64,000 nucleotides of DNA from an uncultured Acidimicrobiales bacterium. GTDB lineage: Bacteria > Actinomycetota > Acidimicrobiia > Acidimicrobiales > Aldehydirespiratoraceae. A program made the position numbers and the translations under genes. The first letter of the stretch is position 1. Every line of letters begins with the position of its first letter. The notes below the pieces were generated by a model. That model had not been told where the DNA came from and searched no databases. It was given only the letters and a program-made list of their open reading frames with translations. Positions 6,338 to 15,342 of this stretch are shown one piece after another. The stretch spans positions 22,198 to 86,197 of the forward strand of contig CAJQPN010000016.1 in NCBI GenBank assembly GCA_905480195.1. Direction: 5' to 3'.

Positions 6338-9300
6338 GTGGCGGACTCGTTCGCTCATCTTCACGTCCACACTGAGTATTCGATGCTCGACGGCGCCTCG
6401 CGTCTCGACGAGGCGATCGCCGCCGCAGTGGCCGACGGTCAGCCCGCTATGGCGATCACGGATCATGGCAACATGTACGGCGTTCTCGACTTCTACCGGG
6501 GCTGTAAAGACGCAGGGATCAACCCGGTCATCGGCACCGAGATGTACCTCGCGCACGAGAGTCGCCACGAGCGGCCGAGCCGACGCGGGAAGTCCGACGA
6601 CTCGGGTGGCGATGTCGGTGGCGGCAAGAAGCTCTACTACCACGCGATCATGCTGGCCGAGAACAACACCGGGTATCAGAACCTCATCCACCTCTCCTCG
6701 AAGGCGTATCTCGACGGCTTTCACTACAAGCCCCGCGCCGATTGGGAGACCATGGCCGAGCACGCCGAAGGCATCATCGCAACCTCAGGTTGTCTCGGCG
6801 GTCACGTTCTGCAATCGCTCATGAACGGAAACCAGGACGCAGCGCTCGAGCATGCCGCTCGTTTCCAGGACATCTATGGGCGGGACAACTTCTTCATCGA
6901 ACTCCAGGATCAAGGCATCCCCGAGCAGCGCACCACGAATCCACAGCTTCTCGAGATCGCGAAGAAGATCAAGGCACCGATCTTGGCCACAAACGACTCG
7001 CACTACACCCACCAGCACGATGCGGAGGCCCACGACGCCCTGCTGTGTGTGCAGACCGGATCGCTTCTCTCGGACACCGACCGCTTCAAGTTTCACGGTG
7101 ACGGCCACTACATCAAATCGGCCGGAGAGATGCGGCGCCTCTTCGCCGAGGTTCCCGAGTCGTGCGACAACACCCTCTGGATCGCAGAGCGCTGTGACGT
7201 CGAGATCGACTTCGGCAAGCCCAAGTTGCCCGAGTTTCCGCTCGCCGAGGGCTTCGCCACCGACACCGAGTATCTCCGCCATCTCACCTATGAAGGCGCG
7301 CACAAGCGTTGGGGCGGTGAGCTCGATGCTGAGATCACCGAACGGCTCGACTACGAGCTCAGTGTCATCGACAGCATGGGTTTCTCGGCGTACTTCCTTA
7401 TCACCTGGGACCTCATCAAGTTCGCCCGAGACAATGACATCCGGGTTGGCCCGGGGCGTGGTTCCGCCGCCGGATGTGCAGTGGCCTACACGCTCTGGAT
7501 CACTGATCTCGACCCGATCAAATACGACCTGCTGTTCGAGCGCTTCTTGAACCCGTCCCGAGTCTCGATGCCCGATATCGACATGGACTTCGACACCCGC
7601 TACCGAGACAACATGATCCGATATGCGGCCGACAGATACGGTCGTGACTGCGTCGCCCAGATCGTCACGTTCAGCCAGATCAAGGCACGCGCCGCAGTGC
7701 GCGACGCAGCGCGTGTGCTCGGCTATCCCTATTCTCTCGGCGATAAGGTCGCCAAGGCCATGCCCCCGCTCATCATGGGACGTGACACACCGCTCAAGTA
7801 CTGCTTCGAGGAGCACCCGAAATATATCGACGGCTTCAAGTCGGCTGGCGAGCTTCGCGACATGGTCGACGCCGACGCCGACGTCGCTCGTGTCGTTGAC
7901 GTCGCCAAGGGGCTCGAAGGTCTGCGTCGTCAGGATGGCATCCATGCGGCCGCGGTGGTGATCACCAAGGATCCGCTGACCCAATATCTGCCGATCCAGC
8001 GAAAACCCGAAGCTGGCAAGCCGATCGAGGAAGCACCTGTCGTCACCCAGTACGAGATGCACGGCGTGGAGGACCTTGGCCTGCTGAAGATGGATTTCCT
8101 GGGGCTTCGAAACCTTGATGTCATCTCCGATTGCCTCGAACTCGTCAAGGACATGAAAGGGTTCGATCTCGATATCGACGCCGTCGATCTCGACGACCAG
8201 CCCACATTCGAGTTGCTCAAACGGGGCGACACCATCGGCGTATTTCAGCTCGAATCGGCACCGATGCGGGCGCTGATCCGGTCCTTGGCGCCGACCAGCT
8301 TCGACGACGTGGCGGCACTTGTTGCGCTCTATCGGCCTGGCCCGATGGCGGCGAACATGCACAACGATTACGCCGACCGAAAAAATGGCCGGAAGCCGAT
8401 CGAGTTCATTCACCCCGACGCCGAGGAACTCCTCGGCGACACCTACGGGCTGATGATCTATCAGGAGAGCGTCATGCGAATGGCGCAGAAGTTCGCTGGT
8501 TACTCGCTCGCCGAAGCGGACTCTCTTCGAAAGGCGATGGGCAAGAAAATCCGCGAGGCGATGGAAAAGGAACGGCAGAAGTTCACCGACGGTGTTGTCG
8601 CTAACGGATATGAGCACTCACTGGCCGTGAAGATGTTCGACATCATCGCTCAGTTCGCTGACTATGCCTTCAACAAGTCTCACTCGTACGGCTACGGCTA
8701 TGTGGCGTATCAGATCGCCTATCTGAAGGCCAACCATCCAGTCGAGTACCTCTCGGCGCTGCTTACGTCGGTCAAGAGCAAACTCGAATCTGCCGCCGTC
8801 TATCTGAACGAATGTCGTCTCATGGGCATCACGGTCGAGGTCCCCGATATCAACCGCTCCGACTCCGACTTCACGCCGGTGCCGAATCCCGATTGGGACG
8901 GTGGTCCGTACGCACCGGGGAGCGACCCGAATGGTGGTGTCTCGCCGGGCAACATCGTCTTCGGTCTCGCCGCGATACGAAATGTCGGGGAGGGAGTAGT
9001 CGAAAAAATCATTGCGGCACGTGAAGTGGGTGGTCCGTTTGAGTCGTTCGTGGATTTCGTCGAGCGGGTCGAGATCGAGGCGTTGAACAAGAGGACGATC
9101 GAGTCGCTCATTAAGGGTGGCGCGTTCGACTCCCTCGGTCATCCTCGCAAGGGTCTGCTTCAGGTCTACGAGCAGATCATCGATCTCACCGTGCAGCGCC
9201 GCAAGGAGCACGACATGGGTGTGATGTCGCTGTTTGGCGATCTCGACGACGGGCCTGCGTTCGATGAGCGCCCGACGGTGCCTGACATCGAATTCGACAA

Positions 9301-9910
9301 GATGCCTCGACTGGCCAACGAAAAAGAGATGCTCGGTCTCTACATCTCCGATCATCCATTGCTCGGATTCGAGGCCCAGGTCCGTCGCAAGGCAGACACC
9401 AGCATCGCCGGCTTGACCGAGTTACCCGACGGCGCAATCGTCAAGGTCGGCGGTGTCATTACGAATCTCCAGCGCAAGTGGACTCGGAAGGGTGATCTCA
9501 TGGCTGTGCTCGAGCTCGAAGATCTCGAGGGCGCTGTTGAAGTGATGATTTTCCCCCGGACGATGCAGGAGCACGGTCCGAAACTCCAAGACGACGCAAT
9601 CGTGATGATTCGCGGTCGGGTCGAGAACGGTGACGATCTCCCCAAACTCTTCGCTCAAGACATCGAGATTGTCGAAGATCTGTCCGACAACCAGCCGGTC
9701 CGCTTGCGCCTCACGCCGGAGAACCAGAGACCCGACAGGATTGACGAACTGAAGTCGATCCTGTCGGCTCACCCCGGCGATGCCCCAGTCGAGGTTCATC
9801 TGAGCGAAAGACAAGTCTTGCGGCTGCCTGACGAGTTTGCCGTCGACAGCTCCAACGGGGTGGTCGCCGAGCTCCGGATCGTTTTCGGTCCTGACGCGAT
9901 TCTCGTGTAG
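6338..9910 (+). CDS. dnaE: DNA polymerase III subunit alpha (DnaE)
   Basis: About 1190 residues, full length. The N-terminal PHP domain carries intact metal ligands (HLHVHTEYS at about 7-15, ITDHGNMYG and ATNDSHY), so proofreading by the PHP domain, as described for DnaE1 of mycobacteria, is plausible. The polymerase catalytic Asp pair is in MPDIDMDFD (about 411-418), followed by the thumb/fingers, a tandem helix-hairpin-helix region and an OB domain (VKVGGVITNLQRKW, about 1035). It is the replicative polymerase. GTG at 6338 is chosen over ATG at 6296: GGGAG (6327-6331) sits 6 nt upstream and the resulting N-terminus begins right at the PHP motif. Confidence 0.96.
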   Translation: MADSFAHLHVHTEYSMLDGASRLDEAIAAAVADGQPAMAITDHGNMYGVLDFYRGCKDAGINPVIGTEMYLAHESRHERPSRRGKSDDSGGDVGGGKKLYYHAIMLAENNTGYQNLIHLSSKAYLDGFHYKPRADWETMAEHAEGIIATSGCLGGHVLQSLMNGNQDAALEHAARFQDIYGRDNFFIELQDQGIPEQRTTNPQLLEIAKKIKAPILATNDSHYTHQHDAEAHDALLCVQTGSLLSDTDRFKFHGDGHYIKSAGEMRRLFAEVPESCDNTLWIAERCDVEIDFGKPKLPEFPLAEGFATDTEYLRHLTYEGAHKRWGGELDAEITERLDYELSVIDSMGFSAYFLITWDLIKFARDNDIRVGPGRGSAAGCAVAYTLWITDLDPIKYDLLFERFLNPSRVSMPDIDMDFDTRYRDNMIRYAADRYGRDCVAQIVTFSQIKARAAVRDAARVLGYPYSLGDKVAKAMPPLIMGRDTPLKYCFEEHPKYIDGFKSAGELRDMVDADADVARVVDVAKGLEGLRRQDGIHAAAVVITKDPLTQYLPIQRKPEAGKPIEEAPVVTQYEMHGVEDLGLLKMDFLGLRNLDVISDCLELVKDMKGFDLDIDAVDLDDQPTFELLKRGDTIGVFQLESAPMRALIRSLAPTSFDDVAALVALYRPGPMAANMHNDYADRKNGRKPIEFIHPDAEELLGDTYGLMIYQESVMRMAQKFAGYSLAEADSLRKAMGKKIREAMEKERQKFTDGVVANGYEHSLAVKMFDIIAQFADYAFNKSHSYGYGYVAYQIAYLKANHPVEYLSALLTSVKSKLESAAVYLNECRLMGITVEVPDINRSDSDFTPVPNPDWDGGPYAPGSDPNGGVSPGNIVFGLAAIRNVGEGVVEKIIAAREVGGPFESFVDFVERVEIEALNKRTIESLIKGGAFDSLGHPRKGLLQVYEQIIDLTVQRRKEHDMGVMSLFGDLDDGPAFDERPTVPDIEFDKMPRLANEKEMLGLYISDHPLLGFEAQVRRKADTSIAGLTELPDGAIVKVGGVITNLQRKWTRKGDLMAVLELEDLEGAVEVMIFPRTMQEHGPKLQDDAIVMIRGRVENGDDLPKLFAQDIEIVEDLSDNQPVRLRLTPENQRPDRIDELKSILSAHPGDAPVEVHLSERQVLRLPDEFAVDSSNGVVAELRIVFGPDAILV

Positions 9911-10012
9911 TCGTGGGAAGGCCCTGACCTGACGACCTCAGGTGGCTCGCAACGGCTCTTGCACACAGCGGTTCGAATCTGGCGCAGATCCTGGATAGCC
10001 AGGTTGCGAAAT

Positions 10013-10021
10013 TTGTCCACA
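10013..10021 (+). promoter_or_regulatory. Perfect DnaA box downstream of dnaE
   Basis: TTGTCCACA occurs in the 161-bp gap after dnaE, identical to the first box upstream of dnaE. A single 9-mer can arise by chance, but both exact copies flank the same gene and are intergenic. Confidence 0.45.
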
Positions 10022-10071
10022 GGCCTGAAACTGGTGCGAGGCATTTTCGCAAGTGAGTGGGGACGGAACGA

Positions 10072-10740
10072 ATGGCTATCGAGGTCGAGACCAAGGACTG
10101 CACGGCGCTGAGCGACGCGGAACTGGCCGAGATGGCCGACCTCTGCGCCGACTCTCCGAATGCCTTCGAGATCGGTCAACTGTCAAAGCAGGCTGAGGCG
10201 TGGGTTCTTTGCACGGTCGCCACCGAAGGCGGCAAGGTTCGCGGCTTCTCGTTCTGCACGCTGGAACGCATCGGTGGCACTCCCTCGGTCCTCGTCGGAG
10301 CCGGCCATATCTGTCGCAACACCAAACGCGACACCGTCCTGCGAGCAGTCATGATCGACCAGATGCGGCGGGCTGTGCTCGCTTTCCCTGACGAAGACGT
10401 CCTCATCGGTGTACAGATGAACGATCCGGGAGCGTTTGAGGCGTTCAAGAGTCTCGACGACATCGTTCCCCGCCCCGACCACAAGGCTTCAGGTGAAGAG
10501 CGCGCGTGGGGGCGTCGACTCGCCAAACGGTTCGGTATCGGGGCATCGGTCTACGAGGACCGCGCCTTTACCGCACGCGGTGATGGGAGCCAGGCGCCGG
10601 TGCTCGACCACGAGTCGTCGAAACCCGAGAAGATCGATCCTGCCGTTGCCGACCAGTTTGCCGATCTCGACATCGACAATGGCGACACGCTGATCGCCTT
10701 CGGCTGGGCGATGGCTGAAGATCTCGACAAACTTCTCTGA
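10072..10740 (+). CDS. Uncharacterised protein, possible acyltransferase fold
   Basis: 222 residues and not recognised. The layout of an N-terminal helix pair, the hydrophobic strand EAWVLCTV, KVRGFSFCTLERI and VLVGAGHICRN recalls a GNAT-type beta-sheet core, but the acetyl-CoA signature is not evident. No signal peptide or membrane segment is present. The C-terminal third is acidic. The ATG at 10072 follows a GGACGGA ribosome site. The nitroreductase-like gene starts 19 nt later, so the two, plus the small gene after them, probably form an operon. Confidence 0.75.
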   Translation: MAIEVETKDCTALSDAELAEMADLCADSPNAFEIGQLSKQAEAWVLCTVATEGGKVRGFSFCTLERIGGTPSVLVGAGHICRNTKRDTVLRAVMIDQMRRAVLAFPDEDVLIGVQMNDPGAFEAFKSLDDIVPRPDHKASGEERAWGRRLAKRFGIGASVYEDRAFTARGDGSQAPVLDHESSKPEKIDPAVADQFADLDIDNGDTLIAFGWAMAEDLDKLL

Positions 10741-10759
10741 TCCGACGCTGGCCGCGATC

Positions 10760-11362
10760 GTGAATCCGGAGTTTCAACGCCTCGTGAGACGGCGTCGGAT
10801 GACTCGGGCGTTCACCGCCGAACCTGTTGATACCGAGGTGGTCGATTGGATCGTCGATCTTGCGCGGCGTGGCCCATCAGCTGGCAAGACAGCCTCACTT
10901 GATTTTCTCATACTTGAGGGGCTGCAGACGGCACGCTATTGGGACACGACCCTTCCTTCTGCGATGCGCCCGAGTTTCCCGTGGCCCCACCTTCTCAGCG
11001 CGCCGGTGCTGATCATCCCGTGGGTCGAACCCAATGCCTATGTCCGCCGCTACCGCGAGCCCGACAAGGTCTCGACCGGCCTCGGCGCCGGCGAAGACGC
11101 ATGGGACGTGCCGTACTGGTGGGTGGACGGGGGAGCTGCAGCCATGACGCTCTTGTTGGCAGTCGAAGCTGTTGGACTCGGGGCGTTGCTCTTTGGGTTG
11201 TTCGAACACGAAGACGCAGTTCGCCATGAGTTCGGCGTTCCGGACGGTATGCGGGCCATCGGGGCGATTGCGATCGGTCATGCCGCACCAGACCGGCCCT
11301 CGACGTCGGCCAGCAGGGAGCGAAGCGTTTTCGACCAGGTCGTCCATCGCGGTGCCTGGTGA
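10760..11362 (+). CDS. Nitroreductase-family flavoprotein
   Basis: 200 residues. It has the nitroreductase fold markers: RRRMTRAFTAEPVD at the start (FMN-binding Arg cluster), ARRGPSAGKTASLDFLIL (about 36-52) and GGAAAMTLLLAVEAVGLGAL (about 122-141), then an FGVPDGMRAIGAIAIGH C-terminal strand. Such proteins are FMN-dependent NAD(P)H oxidoreductases, but the family also includes F420- and cobalamin-related enzymes and the substrate is unknown. The start is GTG. Its stop overlaps the next gene's start (GTGA). Confidence 0.82.
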   Translation: MNPEFQRLVRRRRMTRAFTAEPVDTEVVDWIVDLARRGPSAGKTASLDFLILEGLQTARYWDTTLPSAMRPSFPWPHLLSAPVLIIPWVEPNAYVRRYREPDKVSTGLGAGEDAWDVPYWWVDGGAAAMTLLLAVEAVGLGALLFGLFEHEDAVRHEFGVPDGMRAIGAIAIGHAAPDRPSTSASRERSVFDQVVHRGAW

Positions 11363-11781
11363 GCGAGGTGTCGCTCGATGGGAGCGCCGTTCGGGCCGCC
11401 TATCGAGCTCTGTGCGGAGATCGCGACCCGGCGACACCATGGCTCGCTTCAGGGATGCCTGATGCGCGTTTCGGTTCGGTCGTCAACCCAGGGGAGATCG
11501 TTCGCGGCCAACGCGACTTGATCGAATTACACAGTCTTGTCGACGTCCTGTTCGGCACTGACGCGCTTCCACGTCCGCCGATCGCCTGCGGCAAGACTCG
11601 CCAGAATCACTTCGCGATCGCCCGACCCGCGGCAGTGGTACCACTCCTCGAAGCGCTCCGGCCACACCTCGAACATCGAGGGCCGGGGTTCTGGACGTGG
11701 AAGAGCGCACGAGAGGCGTTGGCTTGGCGTCTCACCGACATCGACGGACTCACTGTGGAGGCGGTCCGGGTCGCGCCGTAA
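11359..11781 (+). CDS. Small uncharacterised protein coupled to nitroreductase gene
   Basis: 140 residues, no family recognised. It is soluble, mixed alpha/beta by eye and contains a single Cys in the segment PPIACGKTRQNHFAIARPAA. A GTGA overlap with the nitroreductase gene indicates translational coupling and a possible shared function. Codon use matches the neighbours. Confidence 0.65.
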   Translation: MSEVSLDGSAVRAAYRALCGDRDPATPWLASGMPDARFGSVVNPGEIVRGQRDLIELHSLVDVLFGTDALPRPPIACGKTRQNHFAIARPAAVVPLLEALRPHLEHRGPGFWTWKSAREALAWRLTDIDGLTVEAVRVAP

Positions 11782-11848
11782 CCGTTCGCCGTCTCTCCGC
11801 CTGTCTCATCTCGTTCTTGCGCCTGTGGTGAGTGCAACCAGCCCCGGC

Positions 11849-13153
11849 TCAGAGCCACCCCGCGACGACCGCATTTCGCCCTGCTGACTTTGCCTCGTAC
11901 AGCGCAGTATCGGCCCTGACCAGTAGCTCCGAGCCGTCACTGTCTTCGCGGTCGATGAGACTCAGACCGATACTGGCAGTAACTTCGATGGCCGTCCCCT
12001 CGAAGTCTGTTGGGCGTTCCTCGAACCCGGCTCGTATCCGCTCTGCGATTGAGATCGCACCTTCGGGCGTCGTGTCGGGGAGGAGCACGAGGAACTCTTC
12101 TCCACCAGACCTGGCAACGGCGTCGCTTGCGCGGACGCTCTCAGTAATCACGTCAGCCGCGTGGACGAGTACTGCATCGCCGGCAGCGTGGCCGTATGTA
12201 TCGTTGACCACCTTGAAGTGATCGAGATCGATGGCCAGCAGGGCAGAGCAGCGATCGTCGCCGAGCGTCAGACGCTCGACTTCAGCCGAGAGCCGAGCCA
12301 TGAAGCTTCGCCGATTGAGAAGCTGGGTGAGGAAGTCCGTTTCGGCCTCCTGTCGCATCTTTTGCGTCAATTCGACACCATCAGTGACATCTTCCAGGGT
12401 GGAAACGACACGATCGATCGCTCCGTCCCTCACGATCGGCGTTGCGTTCACCCGCAGCCAGACCCGCTGCTTCTTGCCAAGCCCGACTGATGCTCCGAGG
12501 ACCTTGCTCTCTGAGCGTTGACCCGTCCGCAGTGTGATCAGGCCCGGATGCTCGTCGGCGTCAATTACCGACCCGTTGGTCCCGATCGCGTCGAAGAGAG
12601 GATGCATCGCCGGCTGGGTGAGCAAATCGGTCAGCGACGTCTCGAGGAGCCGGAGAGCTGCAGGATTGGCGTCGACCACCTTGCCAAGGCGATCTCGCAG
12701 AACGATGCCCTGGGGGGCGGCCTCAAAAACAGCGCGGAACCGGAGTTCACTGGAGGCCAAAGCTTCCTCTGTCTGCTTCCGTCTGGTGATGTCGAGCATG
12801 ATTCCCGACCACGCGACCGTCCCGTCGTCGAGGTGTCGAGGTACTGCTCGGACACCAATCCAACGAAACTCGCCAACCCGGGTCTTGATCCGGTACTCGT
12901 AGTCGAGAACCGACAGGCTCTCGAAGGCCACAATGTTTGCTTGGGCGTAGCCAGGCAGATCCTCTTCGAGCATGCAGCGGTTCAGGACCATCGGATCAGC
13001 GAGCACCTCAGCAGCGCTGAATCCATAGAGCTCTTCGATCCCGTTGCTCAGGAAAGAAAATGACCACTCCCCATATCCTGAGGAGTCGATGCGATAAAGC
13101 GCTCCGGGCACTGCGTCAGCAAGATCAGCGATCAACTCGGTATCTGCACTCAT
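11849..13153 (-). CDS. PAS-PAS-GGDEF diguanylate cyclase
   Basis: 434 residues, cytosolic. Two PAS/PAC sensor domains (about 8-120 and 125-250) precede a GGDEF domain (about 270-430). The active-site loop is SGGEEF (about 350), and an RxxD product-inhibition site (RASD) lies five residues before it, so the cyclase should be active and feedback-regulated by c-di-GMP. No EAL domain and no membrane segment are present. GAGGAA precedes the ATG at 13153. It lies downstream of hrpA on the same strand, after a GC hairpin at 13287-13305. Confidence 0.93.
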   Translation of the reverse strand: MSADTELIADLADAVPGALYRIDSSGYGEWSFSFLSNGIEELYGFSAAEVLADPMVLNRCMLEEDLPGYAQANIVAFESLSVLDYEYRIKTRVGEFRWIGVRAVPRHLDDGTVAWSGIMLDITRRKQTEEALASSELRFRAVFEAAPQGIVLRDRLGKVVDANPAALRLLETSLTDLLTQPAMHPLFDAIGTNGSVIDADEHPGLITLRTGQRSESKVLGASVGLGKKQRVWLRVNATPIVRDGAIDRVVSTLEDVTDGVELTQKMRQEAETDFLTQLLNRRSFMARLSAEVERLTLGDDRCSALLAIDLDHFKVVNDTYGHAAGDAVLVHAADVITESVRASDAVARSGGEEFLVLLPDTTPEGAISIAERIRAGFEERPTDFEGTAIEVTASIGLSLIDREDSDGSELLVRADTALYEAKSAGRNAVVAGWL

Positions 13154-13286
13154 TGCTACATCGGTTCCTCGTCGAGCAACTGGGGTCGTGACCACTGCAG
13201 AATAGCTGCCGCGAAGATGCTCCAGCCCGCTGCCGAACCTTGTGGCCCGGAACGCGACCCCTCGTTACGGGTTTCGAACGGGCGTT

Positions 13287-13305
13287 GACGGGGCTGATCC
13301 CCGTC
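13287..13305. terminator. GC hairpin between hrpA and the GGDEF gene
   Basis: GACGGGG and CCCCGTC form a perfect 7-bp stem with a 5-nt loop. It begins 10 nt after the hrpA stop on the minus strand. There is no U-tract on that strand, so this is either a U-less actinobacterial terminator or an mRNA stabiliser. Confidence 0.4.
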
Positions 13306-13314
13306 TCGTTGTTG

Positions 13315-15342
13315 TCAGCCTCGCCGGGTTTGCTCCAATGCATTGCGAATACGCTTGACGCTGACCGGTCGGGCCGCTCCGATCGGCTGCGCGAACACGC
13401 TCATCCGAAGCTCTTGGAGATCCCAGGCGAGCTCTTCGAGTTCTGGTGTTGTGCCGCGTTCGTCGATCAGGGCCGCATGTTCTGCCTCGACGAGGCGAAC
13501 CGATCGCATCCGATCGCGGTCCTTCGCAATGGTGTCGGGTAGTCGCTCGACGCGATAGAGCAACCCTCGCAGGTAACGCTCGACGTCGGTGAGCCGCTCG
13601 AACCCGATCGTTGCGATGAAGCCGTCGTAGACGAGTTGGCTTTGTTGGTCTGCGATGTCGGCCACGGCAGCAGCGAGGAGGTCGTTGTCGAGGGCCGCTA
13701 CGCGTTGGGTGAGTTCGGCGGATATTTCGAGAAGATTGGCCGCAGTTCGCGCAATCGTGCTCACGTGGTCGCAGAGAACGCGATTCATTTGATCGACGAG
13801 TTCGGCATAACGCTTGCCGTTCCACGCTGGGCCGCCGCACTCGACCATGACCTGGTCGAGGGCAGCGACGAGGCAGTCTTCGAACCACGCCTGCGGCCCG
13901 TCGTAAGGGCTGCGCACAATGGCGTCCTTGACTTCAGCGGTGAGCAGCGGGCGGAGCACCCGACCCAGAGCGGGGCGAGCCAGCGAGAGTAAGCGGCGGG
14001 TACCGAGCCACATCTGATCGGCTTGTTCCTCAGTGGTGGCAAAGAGACGCACCCCGACTGTCTCGCCCTCATCGACCAGGGCCGGGTAGCTCGTGACGAT
14101 CTGACCGAGACCCTCAGTAGAGATCGTGCGAGGAATGCGGTCGAATACCCAGGTGATGGCGCCGGTGGCCTCCAACTCGTGACCACCCCTGTCGAGCAGC
14201 TTCCGTGCTTCTTCGACAAAATGGCGCTTGAGCACTTCGAGGTCGTCGTCCTCGGCCAAGGCCCCACCACCATTGTCAACAACCCGAAAGTGAGGTCGAA
14301 GGTGCGGGGCCAAGGCAGATGAATCGAAGTCCCGAGCGGTGACCCCAATTCCTCGCCGTTGTACAGCTGTCACCAGCTGATCGAGGAGGGGAGGTTCGGT
14401 GGGGAGCAGCTCGGCAAGGATCTCTGAAGCTGCCTCGGGGATCGGCATGAGCAGCCTGCGGGCTTGCCTCGGCAGCGTGCGAAGCAACTCGAGGACAAGC
14501 TCGCGGCGAAAGGACGGGATCAGCCAGGCGAATGGTGCCGGATCGACGCGGGACACGACCTGGAGAGGGATCTCGATCGTGATCCCGTCGTCAGGGGCAG
14601 CAGGATCGAATCGGTAGTCGACACGAAATGATCGATCGTCCCAGGGCCATTGCTCGGGACAGGCATCGAGGCCATCAATGTCGAATCCTTTCAGGAGCTC
14701 GTCGATGGAAAGATCGAGTGCGTCAGGCTGGCTTTGTCGATACCTCGTCCACCATCTGTCGAAGTGACGAGCCGACACCACGTTGGAAGGGAGCCGGTGA
14801 TCAAATGCCGTCTCGAGGACGTGTTCGTCGATTGCGATGTCTCGGCGGAGACGCGCACCGAGCCCTTCGATCTCGGCGAGTACGTGCTCGTTGCGCGCGG
14901 CGAATCTGTAGCGGTGCTCCCACTCGCCGAGTACGAGCGCGTGGCGGATGAAGAGGGTACGGGCCAGATCTGGGTCGACGCGCTGAAGGTTGATCTGACG
15001 GTTCGGAACCACAGGAAGGCCGTAGAGCGAGGCTCGCTCATCGCACACTGCTGCGCCACGCTCAGCGTTCCACCAGGGGTCGGAATGTTCCCAGCGAAGA
15101 AGGTGCGATGCGCTTCGCTCAAGCCACTGCGGGTTGATTGGGGCGACTGTCCGAGCTCGGAGCTGGTTGGTTTCGACCAACTCGGCTGCCATCACCCACG
15201 CCGGCGTGCGCTGCTTGAGTGCCGAGCCGCCGGCCAGGACGAAGCGGGCGCCACGCGTGCCGCGATACTGCTTCGCTTCGCTGTCGAAGAAGCCGACGTG
15301 CGCAAGCAGTCCGGAAAGGAGCGCCTGATGCACGGCATCGGG
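13315..15342 (-). CDS. hrpA: HrpA helicase, C-terminal part (frameshifted)
   Basis: About 675 codons continue the HrpA protein in the +1 frame. The piece starts at PDAVHQALLSGLLAHVG (helicase-associated/OB region), runs through the HrpA-specific middle and ends with the DUF3418 C-terminal domain (ERLTDVERYLRGLLYRVERL). It has no start codon or ribosome site of its own at the junction. Similarity to HrpA stays continuous across the break, so this and 15119-17047 were one gene of about 1243 residues. Confidence 0.85.
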   Translation of the reverse strand, partial: PDAVHQALLSGLLAHVGFFDSEAKQYRGTRGARFVLAGGSALKQRTPAWVMAAELVETNQLRARTVAPINPQWLERSASHLLRWEHSDPWWNAERGAAVCDERASLYGLPVVPNRQINLQRVDPDLARTLFIRHALVLGEWEHRYRFAARNEHVLAEIEGLGARLRRDIAIDEHVLETAFDHRLPSNVVSARHFDRWWTRYRQSQPDALDLSIDELLKGFDIDGLDACPEQWPWDDRSFRVDYRFDPAAPDDGITIEIPLQVVSRVDPAPFAWLIPSFRRELVLELLRTLPRQARRLLMPIPEAASEILAELLPTEPPLLDQLVTAVQRRGIGVTARDFDSSALAPHLRPHFRVVDNGGGALAEDDDLEVLKRHFVEEARKLLDRGGHELEATGAITWVFDRIPRTISTEGLGQIVTSYPALVDEGETVGVRLFATTEEQADQMWLGTRRLLSLARPALGRVLRPLLTAEVKDAIVRSPYDGPQAWFEDCLVAALDQVMVECGGPAWNGKRYAELVDQMNRVLCDHVSTIARTAANLLEISAELTQRVAALDNDLLAAAVADIADQQSQLVYDGFIATIGFERLTDVERYLRGLLYRVERLPDTIAKDRDRMRSVRLVEAEHAALIDERGTTPELEELAWDLQELRMSVFAQPIGAARPVSVKRIRNALEQTRRG

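Noticed and set aside
6785..8617. A 610-codon open frame antisense to dnaE
   Set aside because: It is entirely inside dnaE on the other strand, has atypical composition and no family similarity; such frames are common in high-GC genes.
9965..9990. GGTTCGAATC, resembling a tRNA T-loop
   Set aside because: The flanking bases do not form a T-stem, and no acceptor or anticodon arms can be drawn around it.
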